Positions 1-8,360 of a DNA stretch of 64,000 nt are shown here, one piece after another (the first letter of the stretch is position 1; every line of letters starts with the position of its first letter). Below the pieces are notes generated by a model. The model searched no databases. It was not told the DNA's origin and was given only the letters and a program-made list of their open reading frames with translations. The stretch spans positions 62,001-126,000 of the forward strand of contig CAKOVS010000001.1 in the NCBI GenBank assembly GCA_934122085.1, written 5' to 3'. This DNA comes from an uncultured Clostridia bacterium. Lineage in GTDB: Bacteria; Bacillota; Clostridia; TANB77; CAG-508. A program made the position numbers and the translations under genes.

Positions 1-594
1 TATAAGGTTTTTAGGTCCTTTTAACATCGTCTTTTGATTTCTCATTTCAAGATATTTATCTAAACTAGTAATTTTTTGGGTTGCTATATAAATATTTAAA
101 TTAGACATCTCTAATATTTCATCTTGTATTTTTTCATCTAATTCTCTACTTAAATCCACAAAAACCATATCATAATACTGATTTGCTGATGTTATTAATG
201 CTGGATAAACTTGAGATACATTTTTATAATCGATTATATTTTGTTCATTTGTTTTTTCAGAATTTCCAACATATCCATCTAATATTTCAAGAGTATTTTT
301 AAATATAACATGTGTATAATCTGTTATACTACTAGGTTCAATTTTATTACTTGTTATTAGTCTTGATAACCCTTCAACACCATTTTCTACAGCAATACTT
401 TTTCCTTGCATAATTCTTTTTTTTACTGAATTATCTTTCCAAAAACAATTTTTTATAGTCAAATCATTATATGCTGTTGAAATTATTAATACTCTCAAAT
501 TACGTTCTATAGCCATTTTGGTTGCAATTGCAACTGTTGAAATAGTAACACCTGATTGATCTCTGTCTGAATTCCAAAGTGTTATAATTGACAT
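1..594 (-). CDS. MinD/ParA-like P-loop family protein, partial; probable Tad pilus locus
   Basis: The frame is open from an ATG at 594 to the window edge, so the C-terminus is missing. The ATG has a good AGGAG site just upstream (about 602-606). The N-terminus has the layout of the MinD/ParA/CpaE fold: a first beta strand, a glycine-poor P-loop position (residues about 8-17, ending QSGVT), then a helix and a strand LRVLIIST. A later YDMVFVDLS strand looks like the Walker B position. The P-loop has no lysine, so ATP binding is doubtful. It lies 14 bp downstream of a related gene and, further upstream, a CpaB-like gene, the context of TadZ/CpaE pilus-localisation proteins. The family call rests on layout and neighbours rather than a strong motif. 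Confidence 0.55.
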   Translation of the reverse strand, partial: MSIITLWNSDRDQSGVTISTVAIATKMAIERNLRVLIISTAYNDLTIKNCFWKDNSVKKRIMQGKSIAVENGVEGLSRLITSNKIEPSSITDYTHVIFKNTLEILDGYVGNSEKTNEQNIIDYKNVSQVYPALITSANQYYDMVFVDLSRELDEKIQDEILEMSNLNIYIATQKITSLDKYLEMRNQKTMLKGPKNLI

Positions 595-608
595 TCTTCT
601 ACTCCTTT

Positions 609-1295
609 TTACATTTCTTTTATAATTTTTCTAATTGTTCTTTCACCAATATCTGGACTTAATTCATTTGTTAAAAATGTAACATTTTCTTTATATTCAT
701 TACTTAAATTTTTAAATTTAATGTTTTGTACTAAATGATTTTCCATTTGTGCTGAAAAATCTCCATTATCTAATAAGAAATATAATTTATTTTCTTCCCA
801 GTCAATTTTTAAATCTAATGTTAAATAATTAAAATATTCTTCTTCTTCTTTTAACATTTCTTTTGAATAAAATATTCTTTCCATTTTTAATGGAATATTC
901 AAATTTCTTAAAAGTTCTATTCCTTTCTTTAAAGAATAGCCATCAAATGAAGTAACAAAGTAATTTTTATCAAAACTTGCAATTTCAAAATTGTTTGCAC
1001 CCTCTAAATTGTCTACATCTATCAAAACAAAATCATATTCTAATTCTTCATTTTCTTCTAATCCAATATATTGTTTTATTTGTATAATATTATTAAAACC
1101 AATTGCCACATCAATCTCATCATATGATGTAATATAATTACGAGTTGGCAAAATATTTGGTACTATATACTTTGCTTTTTGTAGTGTAGTTGTATCAATC
1201 ACCAACACTTTTTTACCTGTTTTAACAAGTATTTTGGCTATTGAAAGAATCAAATCTGTTTTATCATAGACTCCTACAAATCCAACTTTTTTCAT
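609..1295 (-). CDS. MinD/ParA-like (CpaE/TadZ-type) protein with degenerate P-loop
   Basis: About 228 residues. The start at 1295 is preferred over the ATG at 1307, which abuts the AAAGGA ribosome site. The order of strands fits the MinD/ParA family: KVGFVGVYDKTDL at the P-loop position, KKVLVIDTT at the Walker A' position and YDFVLIDVDN at the Walker B position. The canonical GKGGxGKT signature is absent, although one lysine remains, so it may be a structural or regulatory homologue rather than an active ATPase. It sits between a CpaB-like gene and a second MinD-like gene on the same strand with short gaps, so it is probably co-transcribed with them. In Tad systems such proteins position the secretion ATPase at the membrane. 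Function is inferred from context. Confidence 0.55.
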   Translation of the reverse strand: MKKVGFVGVYDKTDLILSIAKILVKTGKKVLVIDTTTLQKAKYIVPNILPTRNYITSYDEIDVAIGFNNIIQIKQYIGLEENEELEYDFVLIDVDNLEGANNFEIASFDKNYFVTSFDGYSLKKGIELLRNLNIPLKMERIFYSKEMLKEEEEYFNYLTLDLKIDWEENKLYFLLDNGDFSAQMENHLVQNIKFKNLSNEYKENVTFLTNELSPDIGERTIRKIIKEM

Positions 1296-1370
1296 ATTAA
1301 ATTTCATTCCTTTCTAAGAAATCAAATATTATATCAAATCATAAGGGCATAAACATGCCCTTATGTATAA

Positions 1371-2480
1371 CTATTGTTCTAATGAATTTAAATAATTTTT
1401 TCTAGCTTCTTGTGCATTTGTTATACTATTATTTAATCCTTCTTGTGTTCTAGTTTCATAATCTGTGCTGTTGTTAATAGTTGTATCTAAATAATTTCTT
1501 CTTGAAGATGTTGCTAATGTTGAATATCTTCTTCTTAATTCTTCTATAGATTGTGATACTATATTTGGATTTGAAACATTTCCGTTTGTATCTATTCCGA
1601 TTAATGTTGTTACAGCATCATTTGGTCTATATGTTGGAATTGCAGCATTTTGCATTCCTGCTTCTTTATATCTTACAGCATATAATTTAGCTCCATTTAT
1701 TCCTGCTGCTTCAACTATTGCACTTGACATTGCCAATGTTTCATCTTCTCTTAATGCTAATCTAATTGTATCAGAGATTAATGTTCCATCACCATTTTGT
1801 GGAATTGTTACTGTTTTTTTGGAAATGACAATAAAATCTTGTCCGTTTGGTGTCATAAGTCTAATATCAACATAATCTCCGTCTTCTAAGTCTACTGGTA
1901 ATACAACAACATTATAATCTTGTTCTCTTACATCATCTGTAACTATATTATCACTTTGTTCAACTAAATTAGGTGTTATAACAGTATTTTTTTTCATGTC
2001 TAATTTTGCTATAACTGGTACATTATTTATTTCTATGTATTGTTTTGCATCTTTTCCTGTTTGAATATAATAATTATTTGTTGTGTCTTCTTTAAATACT
2101 CTTATTTTTGTATCTTTACCAGAATCATCTGTTTGAATATAATATAACCCCTCTGCATCTCTATTTAACATTGTTCCATCTTTAGTTTGCATATACCAAG
2201 ATTCAATTACTTCACTTGTTTTAGTTGCATCTGCTGGTATTGTAGTTTTATCAACTTTTTTTATTTGAAATAAATCTTCTGTCAACTCCTGACCAGATTT
2301 TACATCCTGATTTAACACATAAATACTTGTTAAATTTCCTGTTATAGTATCAATTTGATTTTTTAACTTATTCATATATAAGAATAATAATATAATTATT
2401 ACTCCTGTTATTAATAAAGTTATAATTATTCCTAACAAGAATGATATTCTTGCCTTTTTTTGCATTGGATTCATTGCCAT
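1371..2480 (-). CDS. CpaB/RcpC-like SAF-domain membrane protein
   Basis: 369 residues with one N-terminal membrane helix (about residues 14-36) and an extracytoplasmic remainder. The segment after the helix (YVLNQDVKSGQELTEDLF, about 53-70) matches the SAF beta-clip domain of CpaB/RcpC, and a second related stretch lies around residues 150-225. CpaB proteins assemble Flp/Tad pili; in Gram-positive Tad loci they act at the cell wall side of the membrane. The two downstream MinD-like genes support this assignment. A Ser/Asn/Arg-rich tail follows the conserved part. A well-placed promoter lies 46 bp upstream (2526-2554). Alternative: a more general SAF-domain wall-binding protein, since the pilin and ATPase genes lie outside the window. 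Confidence 0.6.
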   Translation of the reverse strand: MAMNPMQKKARISFLLGIIITLLITGVIIILLFLYMNKLKNQIDTITGNLTSIYVLNQDVKSGQELTEDLFQIKKVDKTTIPADATKTSEVIESWYMQTKDGTMLNRDAEGLYYIQTDDSGKDTKIRVFKEDTTNNYYIQTGKDAKQYIEINNVPVIAKLDMKKNTVITPNLVEQSDNIVTDDVREQDYNVVVLPVDLEDGDYVDIRLMTPNGQDFIVISKKTVTIPQNGDGTLISDTIRLALREDETLAMSSAIVEAAGINGAKLYAVRYKEAGMQNAAIPTYRPNDAVTTLIGIDTNGNVSNPNIVSQSIEELRRRYSTLATSSRRNYLDTTINNSTDYETRTQEGLNNSITNAQEARKNYLNSLEQ

Positions 2481-2525
2481 TTTTTACCACATTCCTTCCG
2501 TTTTTTTCTTTTTTATTTCTATATT

Positions 2526-2554
2526 ATTTTACAATATTTTTGTACCAAAATCAA
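2526..2554 (-). promoter_or_regulatory. Sigma-A-type promoter for the cpaB-like gene
   Basis: On the minus strand, TTGATT (2554-2549) and TAAAAT (2531-2526) are separated by 17 bp and lie just upstream of the cpaB-like start. Confidence 0.55.
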
Positions 2555-2607
2555 TAAAATCACTTATTGTAACATAAAATTAATATGTTTGTAATATTTT
2601 TGTAACA

Positions 2608-3483
2608 TTAATTTGTTTCAAAAATTTCTTTTAAAGCAACTGCAACTCCGTCTTCATCATTGTTTAAAGTTATCTTGTCTGCACACTTTTTTACATATGG
2701 TGCACTTTCTCCCATTGCAATGCCTAAACCTGCATTTTTTATCATTTTAACATCATTTGCATTATCACCAATTGTTATGACCTCTTCTTTAGAAATATTC
2801 ATTAATTTTATCACTTCTTCTAGAGCATTCCATTTATCAACATCTTTTGCAGATACTTCTGTATAAAAATATTCTAGTGCTATTTCTTCAGTTCCCTGTT
2901 TTATTATTTTTCTGGACATATGTGAAACCTCAAGCACTTCTATTTCTGAAATTTCTTTAAGTCTTCTGACAATGGCATTAAAAACAGACTTATGTTCATC
3001 ACAAATCATAATTTTTAATATTTTTTCGTCTTTTTCGTCAATATAATTGTATATATCTTCTACCAAATTTATATGTGTTCTATTTTCATCAGGTTTTGTT
3101 AAATTATCTTTATAATAATATAATGTATTATAATTCAAATTCTTAGCTATAATTCCATTTTCTGTATAAATATTATAATAAATACTATTTTCTTCACAAA
3201 TTTTTATTATTTGCAATGCTTTTTGTTTTTTTAAAATATTTTCGTACAAAATTTTATTATTTTCAACATCATATGTAATTGCTCCATTTCCTGAAATAAA
3301 ATATTTTTTACTTTTTATTTCTTTTGCAAATCTTTTTACAGATGTAATTGCTCTTCCAGATGCAATCATCACTTCGACATTTTTTTCTTGAACTTTACTT
3401 ATTATTTCTTTTGTCTTTTCTGTAATAATTCCATATTTATTAAGCATTGTACCATCAAGGTCTATTGCTACTAATTTATACAT
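2608..3483 (-). CDS. Cof-type HAD-superfamily phosphatase
   Basis: 291 residues, normal for the Cof/YidA subfamily of HAD hydrolases, which remove phosphate from sugar phosphates and related small metabolites in the cytoplasm. Motif I is DLDGT at residues 8-12, with Asp8 as nucleophile and Asp10 as acid/base. Motif II is the SGR around residue 42. Motif IV is GDNAND at about 239-244. The roughly 110-residue insertion between motifs II and III is the C2 cap that sets substrate choice. An AGGAG site precedes the ATG and a promoter is visible at 3529-3557, so it is probably a single-gene unit. Substrate cannot be read from sequence. Confidence 0.9.
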   Translation of the reverse strand: MYKLVAIDLDGTMLNKYGIITEKTKEIISKVQEKNVEVMIASGRAITSVKRFAKEIKSKKYFISGNGAITYDVENNKILYENILKKQKALQIIKICEENSIYYNIYTENGIIAKNLNYNTLYYYKDNLTKPDENRTHINLVEDIYNYIDEKDEKILKIMICDEHKSVFNAIVRRLKEISEIEVLEVSHMSRKIIKQGTEEIALEYFYTEVSAKDVDKWNALEEVIKLMNISKEEVITIGDNANDVKMIKNAGLGIAMGESAPYVKKCADKITLNNDEDGVAVALKEIFETN

Positions 3484-3528
3484 ATTTTTCTCCTAACTTT
3501 AATCTTTTGATATTTTTTGACACAACTT

Positions 3529-3557
3529 ATTTTAAACAATTTATATATTTTTTTCAA
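3529..3557 (-). promoter_or_regulatory. Sigma-A-type promoter for the HAD phosphatase
   Basis: Minus strand: TTGAAA (3557-3552), a 17-bp spacer and TAAAAT (3534-3529). Confidence 0.55.
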
Positions 3558-3743
3558 TAGATTTTTTGAATTTATTTTACTTTTCCAAAAATTACTTGTT
3601 TATTTTATTTAAAATTGCACATTCTATTCTTAGAAAAAGTTTTTTACTTTTTCAAAATATTGAAACAAATTTTTAATTTAATATAAGTTCATTTATCGTA
3701 TTTATATAAGATTAAAATAAGTTATATAACGGAGGTGAATACA

Positions 3744-3944
3744 ATGGCAAGTTCAAACAGCAACAAAAAATTAGTTCCAGAAGCAATGAGTGCTTTAGAT
3801 AAATTCAAATATGAAGTAGCTTCTGAAATTGGTGTTACTTTAAAAGATGGTTACAATGGTGATATATCAGCAAAAGATGCTGGTAAAATAGGTGGAAACA
3901 TGGTTAGAAAAATGATTCAACAAGTTGAAAATAACATGAAATAG
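3744..3944 (+). CDS. Alpha/beta-type small acid-soluble spore protein (SASP)
   Basis: 66 residues, the family's usual size. These proteins coat spore DNA, force it towards A-form and protect it from UV, then are degraded by the GPR protease at germination. The GPR-site region KYEVASEIGV is clear, followed by the second conserved block GKIGGNMVRKMI that contacts DNA. The ATG at 3744 is chosen because GGAGG lies at 3731-3735, eight bases upstream; a GTG at 3735 lies inside that ribosome site. Transcription by the forespore factor sigma-G is expected, but no convincing sigma-G promoter could be picked by eye. A strong terminator follows at 4051. This gene is the best evidence that the organism forms spores. 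Confidence 0.95.
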   Translation: MASSNSNKKLVPEAMSALDKFKYEVASEIGVTLKDGYNGDISAKDAGKIGGNMVRKMIQQVENNMK

Positions 3945-4050
3945 TTTTTTCAAATCATTTAGTATAGATAAATATTTATAATTATTAGATATTTATTTTG
4001 GCAGAAGTATTATTCTTGGTTTTAGATATGTTTTTTGTTTAAACATACAT

Positions 4051-4084
4051 AAAGGCAGGAGTTGTGCTCCTGCCTTTTATTTTG
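4051..4084. terminator. Intrinsic terminator between convergent genes
   Basis: An 11-bp perfect stem (4051-4061 with 4067-4077, core GGCAGGAG/CTCCTGCC) with a 5-nt loop, a T-run after it on the plus strand and an A-run before it. It can serve the spore protein gene and, on the other strand, the phosphatase gene. Confidence 0.85.
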
Positions 4085-4090
4085 GTGTTT

Positions 4091-4140
4091 CTATAATAAA
4101 TGTTGGAATAGTAAAATTACTACTTTAACATTTATTATAG
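4091..4140. repeat. 50-bp near-perfect palindrome
   Basis: The 14-bp arms 4091-4104 and 4127-4140 are exact reverse complements. Inside them TAGTAA (4109-4114) pairs with TTACTA (4117-4122), giving one long hairpin with a small internal loop. It starts five bases after the stop of the phosphatase gene, before the bidirectional terminator. Role unknown; possibly transcript 3'-end protection. Confidence 0.7.
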
Positions 4141-4145
4141 TTCTT

Positions 4146-4859
4146 TTATTTTATGATATTCTCATTTTTCAATACTTTTTCTGGATTTATTTCTGTAAAC
4201 TCTTCAAATTCTTCATTTGAAATTATCTTTTTTAATTTCTTAATTATTTTTGGCATTTTATTATATACCTGTTCAGGCCTATGGACATCTGATCCAAAAA
4301 AGCTTATTAGATTATTTTTTAATAAAATTTTAAGTGTCTTTTTTGCTTTTAATCCATACATTCCAATTATACTTCCATAGTTTGCTTGAAAAAGAGCTCC
4401 CATTTCTTCTAATTCAAATAAATAGTCTGGATTTTCTTGAATAAATGGATATCTTTCAGGATGTGCAATTATCGGAATATATCCATTCTCAACTAATCTA
4501 TATATTACTTCTTTATCATTCATTGGTTTTGTAGTAATTAATGGAAATTCAAACAAAACATATTTTGTTCCATTTATTGAAGATGCTTGTCCATTTTGCA
4601 ATAGTTCAATTATATTATTTGTTATATAAATTTCATTACCAAGACACAATTCAATTCCATTCACATTTTTTTGAACTTGTTCTAATAACTCTTTTCTATT
4701 TTTTTCATTACATTCATAATAATTTTCCATATAATGTGATGTTGAAATTATTTTTGTAAATCCTACTTTTTTTGCTTCATTCACCATAGCAATTGATTGT
4801 TCTAAATTTTTAGACCCATCATCAATTCCTGGCAATATGTGAGAATGAAAATCTATCAT
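4146..4859 (-). CDS. cpsB: CpsB/YwqE-type tyrosine-protein phosphatase (PHP family)
   Basis: 237 residues of the polymerase-and-histidinol-phosphatase (PHP) fold. The N-terminal metal-binding motif is DFHSHILPGIDDG (His4 and His6), with further metal ligands in the STSHYMENYY stretch, AHPERYP and GSDVHRP. This manganese-dependent enzyme removes phosphate from the tyrosine cluster of the CpsD kinase and so tunes capsule or exopolysaccharide output. It is the last gene of a cpsC-cpsD-cpsB set, 20 bp after cpsD, which is the order expected for the family. An AAGGAG ribosome site precedes the start. Confidence 0.93.
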   Translation of the reverse strand: MIDFHSHILPGIDDGSKNLEQSIAMVNEAKKVGFTKIISTSHYMENYYECNEKNRKELLEQVQKNVNGIELCLGNEIYITNNIIELLQNGQASSINGTKYVLFEFPLITTKPMNDKEVIYRLVENGYIPIIAHPERYPFIQENPDYLFELEEMGALFQANYGSIIGMYGLKAKKTLKILLKNNLISFFGSDVHRPEQVYNKMPKIIKKLKKIISNEEFEEFTEINPEKVLKNENIIK

Positions 4860-4879
4860 ATTTTATATATTCTCCTTGA

Positions 4880-5833
4880 TTAAAAATTTTTATTCTGTCT
4901 TTCTTCATCAATAATTTTATGCCAGTCATCTTTGGTATCATTTCTTAAAGCTCTTGGAACTTCCATGTTTTCTTTTTTTTCAGGAATATTTTGATTATTT
5001 CTATTTATATTATTAGATATATTCCTATTATTTTGTTCACTATGGTTTCCATTTCTTCTAGTATTTTGTGATAAAGCATTTTGTGTTCTTTGTTGTAATT
5101 TTCTTCTTTCTGCATCATAATCTGGTTGTTGTTTTGTTGTAACAACATTTGAAGAATAATAATATGTTTGATTATATTTTTTAGCACTTACTGGTATTTT
5201 ATTATATACAACTCCTGCAATATTTCCACCTACATTTTTTATATCTTTTATTACTCTTTCTAAATCATCTTTTCTTGTTTGGTTATGTGCTGATACTATT
5301 ATTGTGGAGTCAACTATTCTTGATAATATTACAGAATCTGTTACAAGTTTTGATGGTGTTCCATCTATTATAATCAAATCTACCTGATTTTTTAATTGTT
5401 CTAATAAGTTTCTCATTTGACGTCTTACAAGTAACTCAGATGGATTTGGTGGAATATTTCCTGCTGGTAATAAATATAAATTATTTACATCTGTTTTTTT
5501 CAAATATTTATCTATATTCACAGCTTCCTGGTTTTCATAATATCCTGATAAATAATTTGATAACCCTGGTCTTGGTTCAACTCCAAATATTGAATATAAC
5601 CTTCCTTTTCTCATATCTGCATCTATTAATGCTACTCTTTTTCCCGCTTGAGCAAATGTTACTGCCAAATTTGAGGCAACCCAGCTTTTTCCTTCACTAG
5701 GCATAGTTGAAGTAACCAATAAACTTCTTAATCTTCTATTTGAATTCATAAATTGAATATTAGTTCTTAATGTTCTAAAGGTCTCAGAAACAGGTGATTT
5801 TGGATCTAAATGTGTAACTAATTCTTTTCTCAT
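4880..5833 (-). CDS. cpsD: CpsD/CapB-type bacterial tyrosine kinase
   Basis: 317 residues. This cytoplasmic kinase autophosphorylates on a C-terminal tyrosine cluster and, with CpsC, controls polysaccharide export and polymerisation. Visible features are a Walker A segment ending in GKS at 48-50, Walker A' ALIDADMR at about 68-75, Walker B VDLIIIDGTP at 151-160 and three adjacent tyrosines at 224-226. After the cluster comes an unusual tail of about 85 residues rich in Asn, Gln and Arg, longer than normal for the family. Its ATG overlaps the cpsC stop by one base (TAATG), so translation is coupled. Confidence 0.93.
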   Translation of the reverse strand: MRKELVTHLDPKSPVSETFRTLRTNIQFMNSNRRLRSLLVTSTMPSEGKSWVASNLAVTFAQAGKRVALIDADMRKGRLYSIFGVEPRPGLSNYLSGYYENQEAVNIDKYLKKTDVNNLYLLPAGNIPPNPSELLVRRQMRNLLEQLKNQVDLIIIDGTPSKLVTDSVILSRIVDSTIIVSAHNQTRKDDLERVIKDIKNVGGNIAGVVYNKIPVSAKKYNQTYYYSSNVVTTKQQPDYDAERRKLQQRTQNALSQNTRRNGNHSEQNNRNISNNINRNNQNIPEKKENMEVPRALRNDTKDDWHKIIDEERQNKNF

Positions 5834-6543
5834 TATCTTTTTCCTCCTCTTCTACCTTTTGATTCTGTTAAATCATATACTGGAATACTTGCTAATACTG
5901 TAACTCCTGATATTTTTTCTATATCTTGAGTTGATTTTATTGTTGTATCTAACATATTGACAATTAACACATATCCAAATGCAACTACAATTCCTATTAC
6001 AGCAAATATTAAAACATCTTTTTTATGATTGATATTATATGGTTCGTTTTCAACTTCTGCTTCATCATAAATATAAAGATTATCAATTTTATAATATTGT
6101 TTTACATTTTCAATAAATACTTTTGCTGTTTCATTAGCAATTTTTTGTGCAACTACTGGATCATCGTTTTTTACTATAATATCTATCATATCTGCATTAT
6201 CTCTTGCTTTTATACTAATACTTTTTCTAACTTCATCTTCTTGAAGATCCATTCCAAGATTTTTTATTACTTCTCTAGGTATTTTATTACCATTAACCAT
6301 ATCACTATATGTAGAAACAAGTTTTGAGTTTATATTAAGGTCATTAATTGTTATTCCATTTGCACTAGTTTGGCTTGATGAGTTTGTGGCTAATAATAAA
6401 CTTGTTTTTGATTGATATTTAGGTTTTACAAATCCTATTGTATATATAATTCCTATAACTATAAAAATTGCTGTTATTAGTATAATTTGAATTCTTTTTT
6501 CCCAAAACATTTGTATTAATTCTTTTAAATCTAATTCTTCCAT
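5833..6543 (-). CDS. cpsC: CpsC/YveK-type chain-length determinant (Wzz family)
   Basis: 236 residues with membrane helices near residues 17-36 and 178-198 enclosing an extracellular Wzz domain that starts with the PKYQSKTSLLL stretch. Family members sit in the membrane, activate the CpsD kinase through their cytoplasmic end and set polysaccharide chain length. The stop codon shares a base with the cpsD start. The two glycosyltransferase operons are 10 kb and more away, so this control module may serve both. Confidence 0.92.
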   Translation of the reverse strand: MEELDLKELIQMFWEKRIQIILITAIFIVIGIIYTIGFVKPKYQSKTSLLLATNSSSQTSANGITINDLNINSKLVSTYSDMVNGNKIPREVIKNLGMDLQEDEVRKSISIKARDNADMIDIIVKNDDPVVAQKIANETAKVFIENVKQYYKIDNLYIYDEAEVENEPYNINHKKDVLIFAVIGIVVAFGYVLIVNMLDTTIKSTQDIEKISGVTVLASIPVYDLTESKGRRGGKR

Positions 6544-6555
6544 CTTCTTCCCTCT

Positions 6556-7401
6556 CTATTCTCTAACTCTTTTTTGTTTTTTTACTGATGTATGATATAC
6601 AATAATTTCATATATAACTGTAAATATTATTGAAATAAATAGCATTACAATTCCAAGTATATTTATTTGATTTAATATGTTTTTTATTATTTCTACTATT
6701 GTTTCTGAAAATGCCTCATTAAATGCTTTTATATTTGATATATCCACTTTTGTTTTTATTATAATAATAAAAACAAATTGTAATAATGATGTTGCAAATG
6801 TTGTTTCTGCCAAATTAGCTAATATTTTTGATATATTTTTTATATTCAAAACAACTAGCAAAACAATGCCAATAATTGATATAGTAATAACAATTTTATT
6901 TATTGTTTCTAACTTTCTTAAAGTTTTTTCATATAAAGTATTTATTGTTTTGTCATATTTTGTATTTATAATTGAATCTCTATATGATTCACATATATGA
7001 TTAACAAATTCATCTATAGCTTTGCTATTTTTGCTTGTCCTAACATTTTGTTTATCTATATTTGAATTTAATCTTTCAGCAATCTCTGCTGTATCTATTT
7101 CTTCATTTGTTCCATCATATATATTTGATATTATTATATTAATATCTTTTTTTACTTTATCTTCTGTGCAAATATTTTCAAGTACATCTTCATCTAAACC
7201 TGATTGGCTTATATAATTTTCAAAATTTGATTTTACAATTTTATATGTTTCTGAATAAAAGTTAGTTTCATCTAATTTTTGAAGTATATATTTTTTATTT
7301 AACATTGTTGATGTTACTACATTTTTTATACCAACAAATAATAAACATACTGTAAGTATTACCATTATAATGAATTTTAGAATATTTATTATAATTTTCA
7401 T
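6556..7401 (-). CDS. Unrecognised membrane protein at head of cps control operon
   Basis: 281 residues; family not recognised. It has an N-terminal membrane helix (about 7-27), a charged extracytoplasmic region of roughly 130 residues and three hydrophobic stretches (about 165-185, 195-215 and 245-270), ending in a basic tail. It precedes cpsC by 12 bp on the same strand and appears to be the first gene of the operon, behind the promoter at 7458-7487. It may take part in polysaccharide export or its control, but nothing in the sequence proves that. Confidence 0.6.
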   Translation of the reverse strand: MKIIINILKFIIMVILTVCLLFVGIKNVVTSTMLNKKYILQKLDETNFYSETYKIVKSNFENYISQSGLDEDVLENICTEDKVKKDINIIISNIYDGTNEEIDTAEIAERLNSNIDKQNVRTSKNSKAIDEFVNHICESYRDSIINTKYDKTINTLYEKTLRKLETINKIVITISIIGIVLLVVLNIKNISKILANLAETTFATSLLQFVFIIIIKTKVDISNIKAFNEAFSETIVEIIKNILNQINILGIVMLFISIIFTVIYEIIVYHTSVKKQKRVRE

Positions 7402-7457
7402 TTTTTAGTTTATTCCTTTCTTAAATCATAAATCTAGGTTGGAGAAAATTAAATCTT

Positions 7458-7487
7458 AGTATAGCCAAAATTATAATTATTTTTCAA
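7458..7487 (-). promoter_or_regulatory. Promoter for the cpsC-cpsD-cpsB operon
   Basis: Minus strand: TTGAAA (7487-7482), an 18-bp spacer and TATACT (7463-7458). The 20 bp covering the -35 region (7472-7491) recur exactly at 55886-55905, upstream of the LRR-cohesin-SLH gene. Confidence 0.5.
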
Positions 7488-7498
7488 CCTTGTCTCTA

Positions 7499-8128
7499 TT
7501 ATTTTTCTAATTTAGCATATACTACATATCTTTGTGTTGCATATCCTATATTGTTAAATGGATAACATGTATATACCATTAATATTTCTTCATTTCTTTG
7601 AATTGGTACTTTATCAGTATCTGTTTCATTTATTAATTGCATATCATAAATTTTGTAATTATATTCTCCATATGTTGTTGTTACTTTTATTTCATCACCA
7701 ATTTGTAATTCTGAAAATCTTCTAAATACTTTTTTTGAGTTATGTCCCATATATAAGATTGACCCACCTTCTCCTGGAAAGTAACTTCCACTTGAATGTC
7801 CTACTCCTTTTTTCAAAATGTCTAATGTGTCTCCAAAATATACGGGCAAATTAGCTCCTATTCTTTGTATTTCTATTGTTGCATATTGTGTTCCATATTC
7901 AGGATAGTTTTCTAATGATTTTTTTTCTTCACTTATTGTTGTTGTTTGCTCTTGATTTGCTTTTTCATTTGTTGTTATTGCTACTTTGTTTGCTAATATT
8001 AATGCTGTATCTATTTTTTCTCCCCACATTAATTTGATTCCTAATATTATACAACATGTAATTAATATTGATATAATTAAAATTTGTATTATTGTTTTAC
8101 ATATTTCTTTTATTTCTGTATTAGGCAT
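7499..8128 (-). CDS. Sortase, class D-like
   Basis: 209 residues: an N-terminal membrane anchor (about 12-34) and an extracellular sortase barrel. The catalytic triad is visible as His129 (YMGHNS), Cys188 (VYTCYP) and Arg200 (TQRYVVYA). The enzyme cuts LPXTG-like motifs and joins the protein to peptidoglycan. Two likely substrates lie immediately upstream on the same strand, one with LAYTG and one with LPKTG. Its promoter (8162-8190) nearly matches that of the LAYTG gene. Single N-terminal anchor, small size and neighbours fit class D better than class A or B, but class assignment by eye is tentative. Confidence 0.9.
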   Translation of the reverse strand: MPNTEIKEICKTIIQILIISILITCCIILGIKLMWGEKIDTALILANKVAITTNEKANQEQTTTISEEKKSLENYPEYGTQYATIEIQRIGANLPVYFGDTLDILKKGVGHSSGSYFPGEGGSILYMGHNSKKVFRRFSELQIGDEIKVTTTYGEYNYKIYDMQLINETDTDKVPIQRNEEILMVYTCYPFNNIGYATQRYVVYAKLEK

Positions 8129-8161
8129 TTTAATATTCTCCTTTGAATTTATTCATTCAAA

Positions 8162-8190
8162 ATTATACCATTTTCTGTCTTTTTATGCAA
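8162..8190 (-). promoter_or_regulatory. Promoter of the sortase gene
   Basis: Minus strand: TTGCAT (8190-8185), a 17-bp spacer and TATAAT (8167-8162). The first 15 bases, TTGCATAAAAAGACA, are identical to the promoter of the LAYTG protein at 8960-8988. Confidence 0.7.
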
Positions 8191-8230
8191 GTTTTTATTT
8201 GTATAAAATAAAAGTTTTTATTATATATAA

Positions 8231-8360
8231 CAAAGCGACGTAGTCGCCCTTTGTTCTCGCCCGATTTGAGTTTTCGACTAAAAGGAGAAAATCTCAAATG
8301 GCTAGCGATTGTAGCTTTTATATACTAGGAAATTCAGAGAACTTTCCTAGTATATAAAAA
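8231..8360. repeat. Cluster of intergenic hairpins, copy 1
   Basis: Three hairpins stand between the terminator of the LAYTG gene and the sortase promoter: 8231-8253 (CAAAG and CGAC stems), 8257-8308 (ATTTGAG and TTTTC paired with GAAAA and CTCAAAT, ends TCGC/GCGA) and 8316-8359 (17-bp perfect stem). The right arm of the last one, GAGAACTTTCCTA plus TATATA, recurs at 30491-30510 in a similar setting. Function unknown. Confidence 0.6.

Noticed and set aside
3735..3743. GTG at 3735 as the start of the spore protein
   Set aside because: It lies inside the GGAGGTG ribosome site; the ATG at 3744 has ideal spacing and gives the usual family N-terminus.
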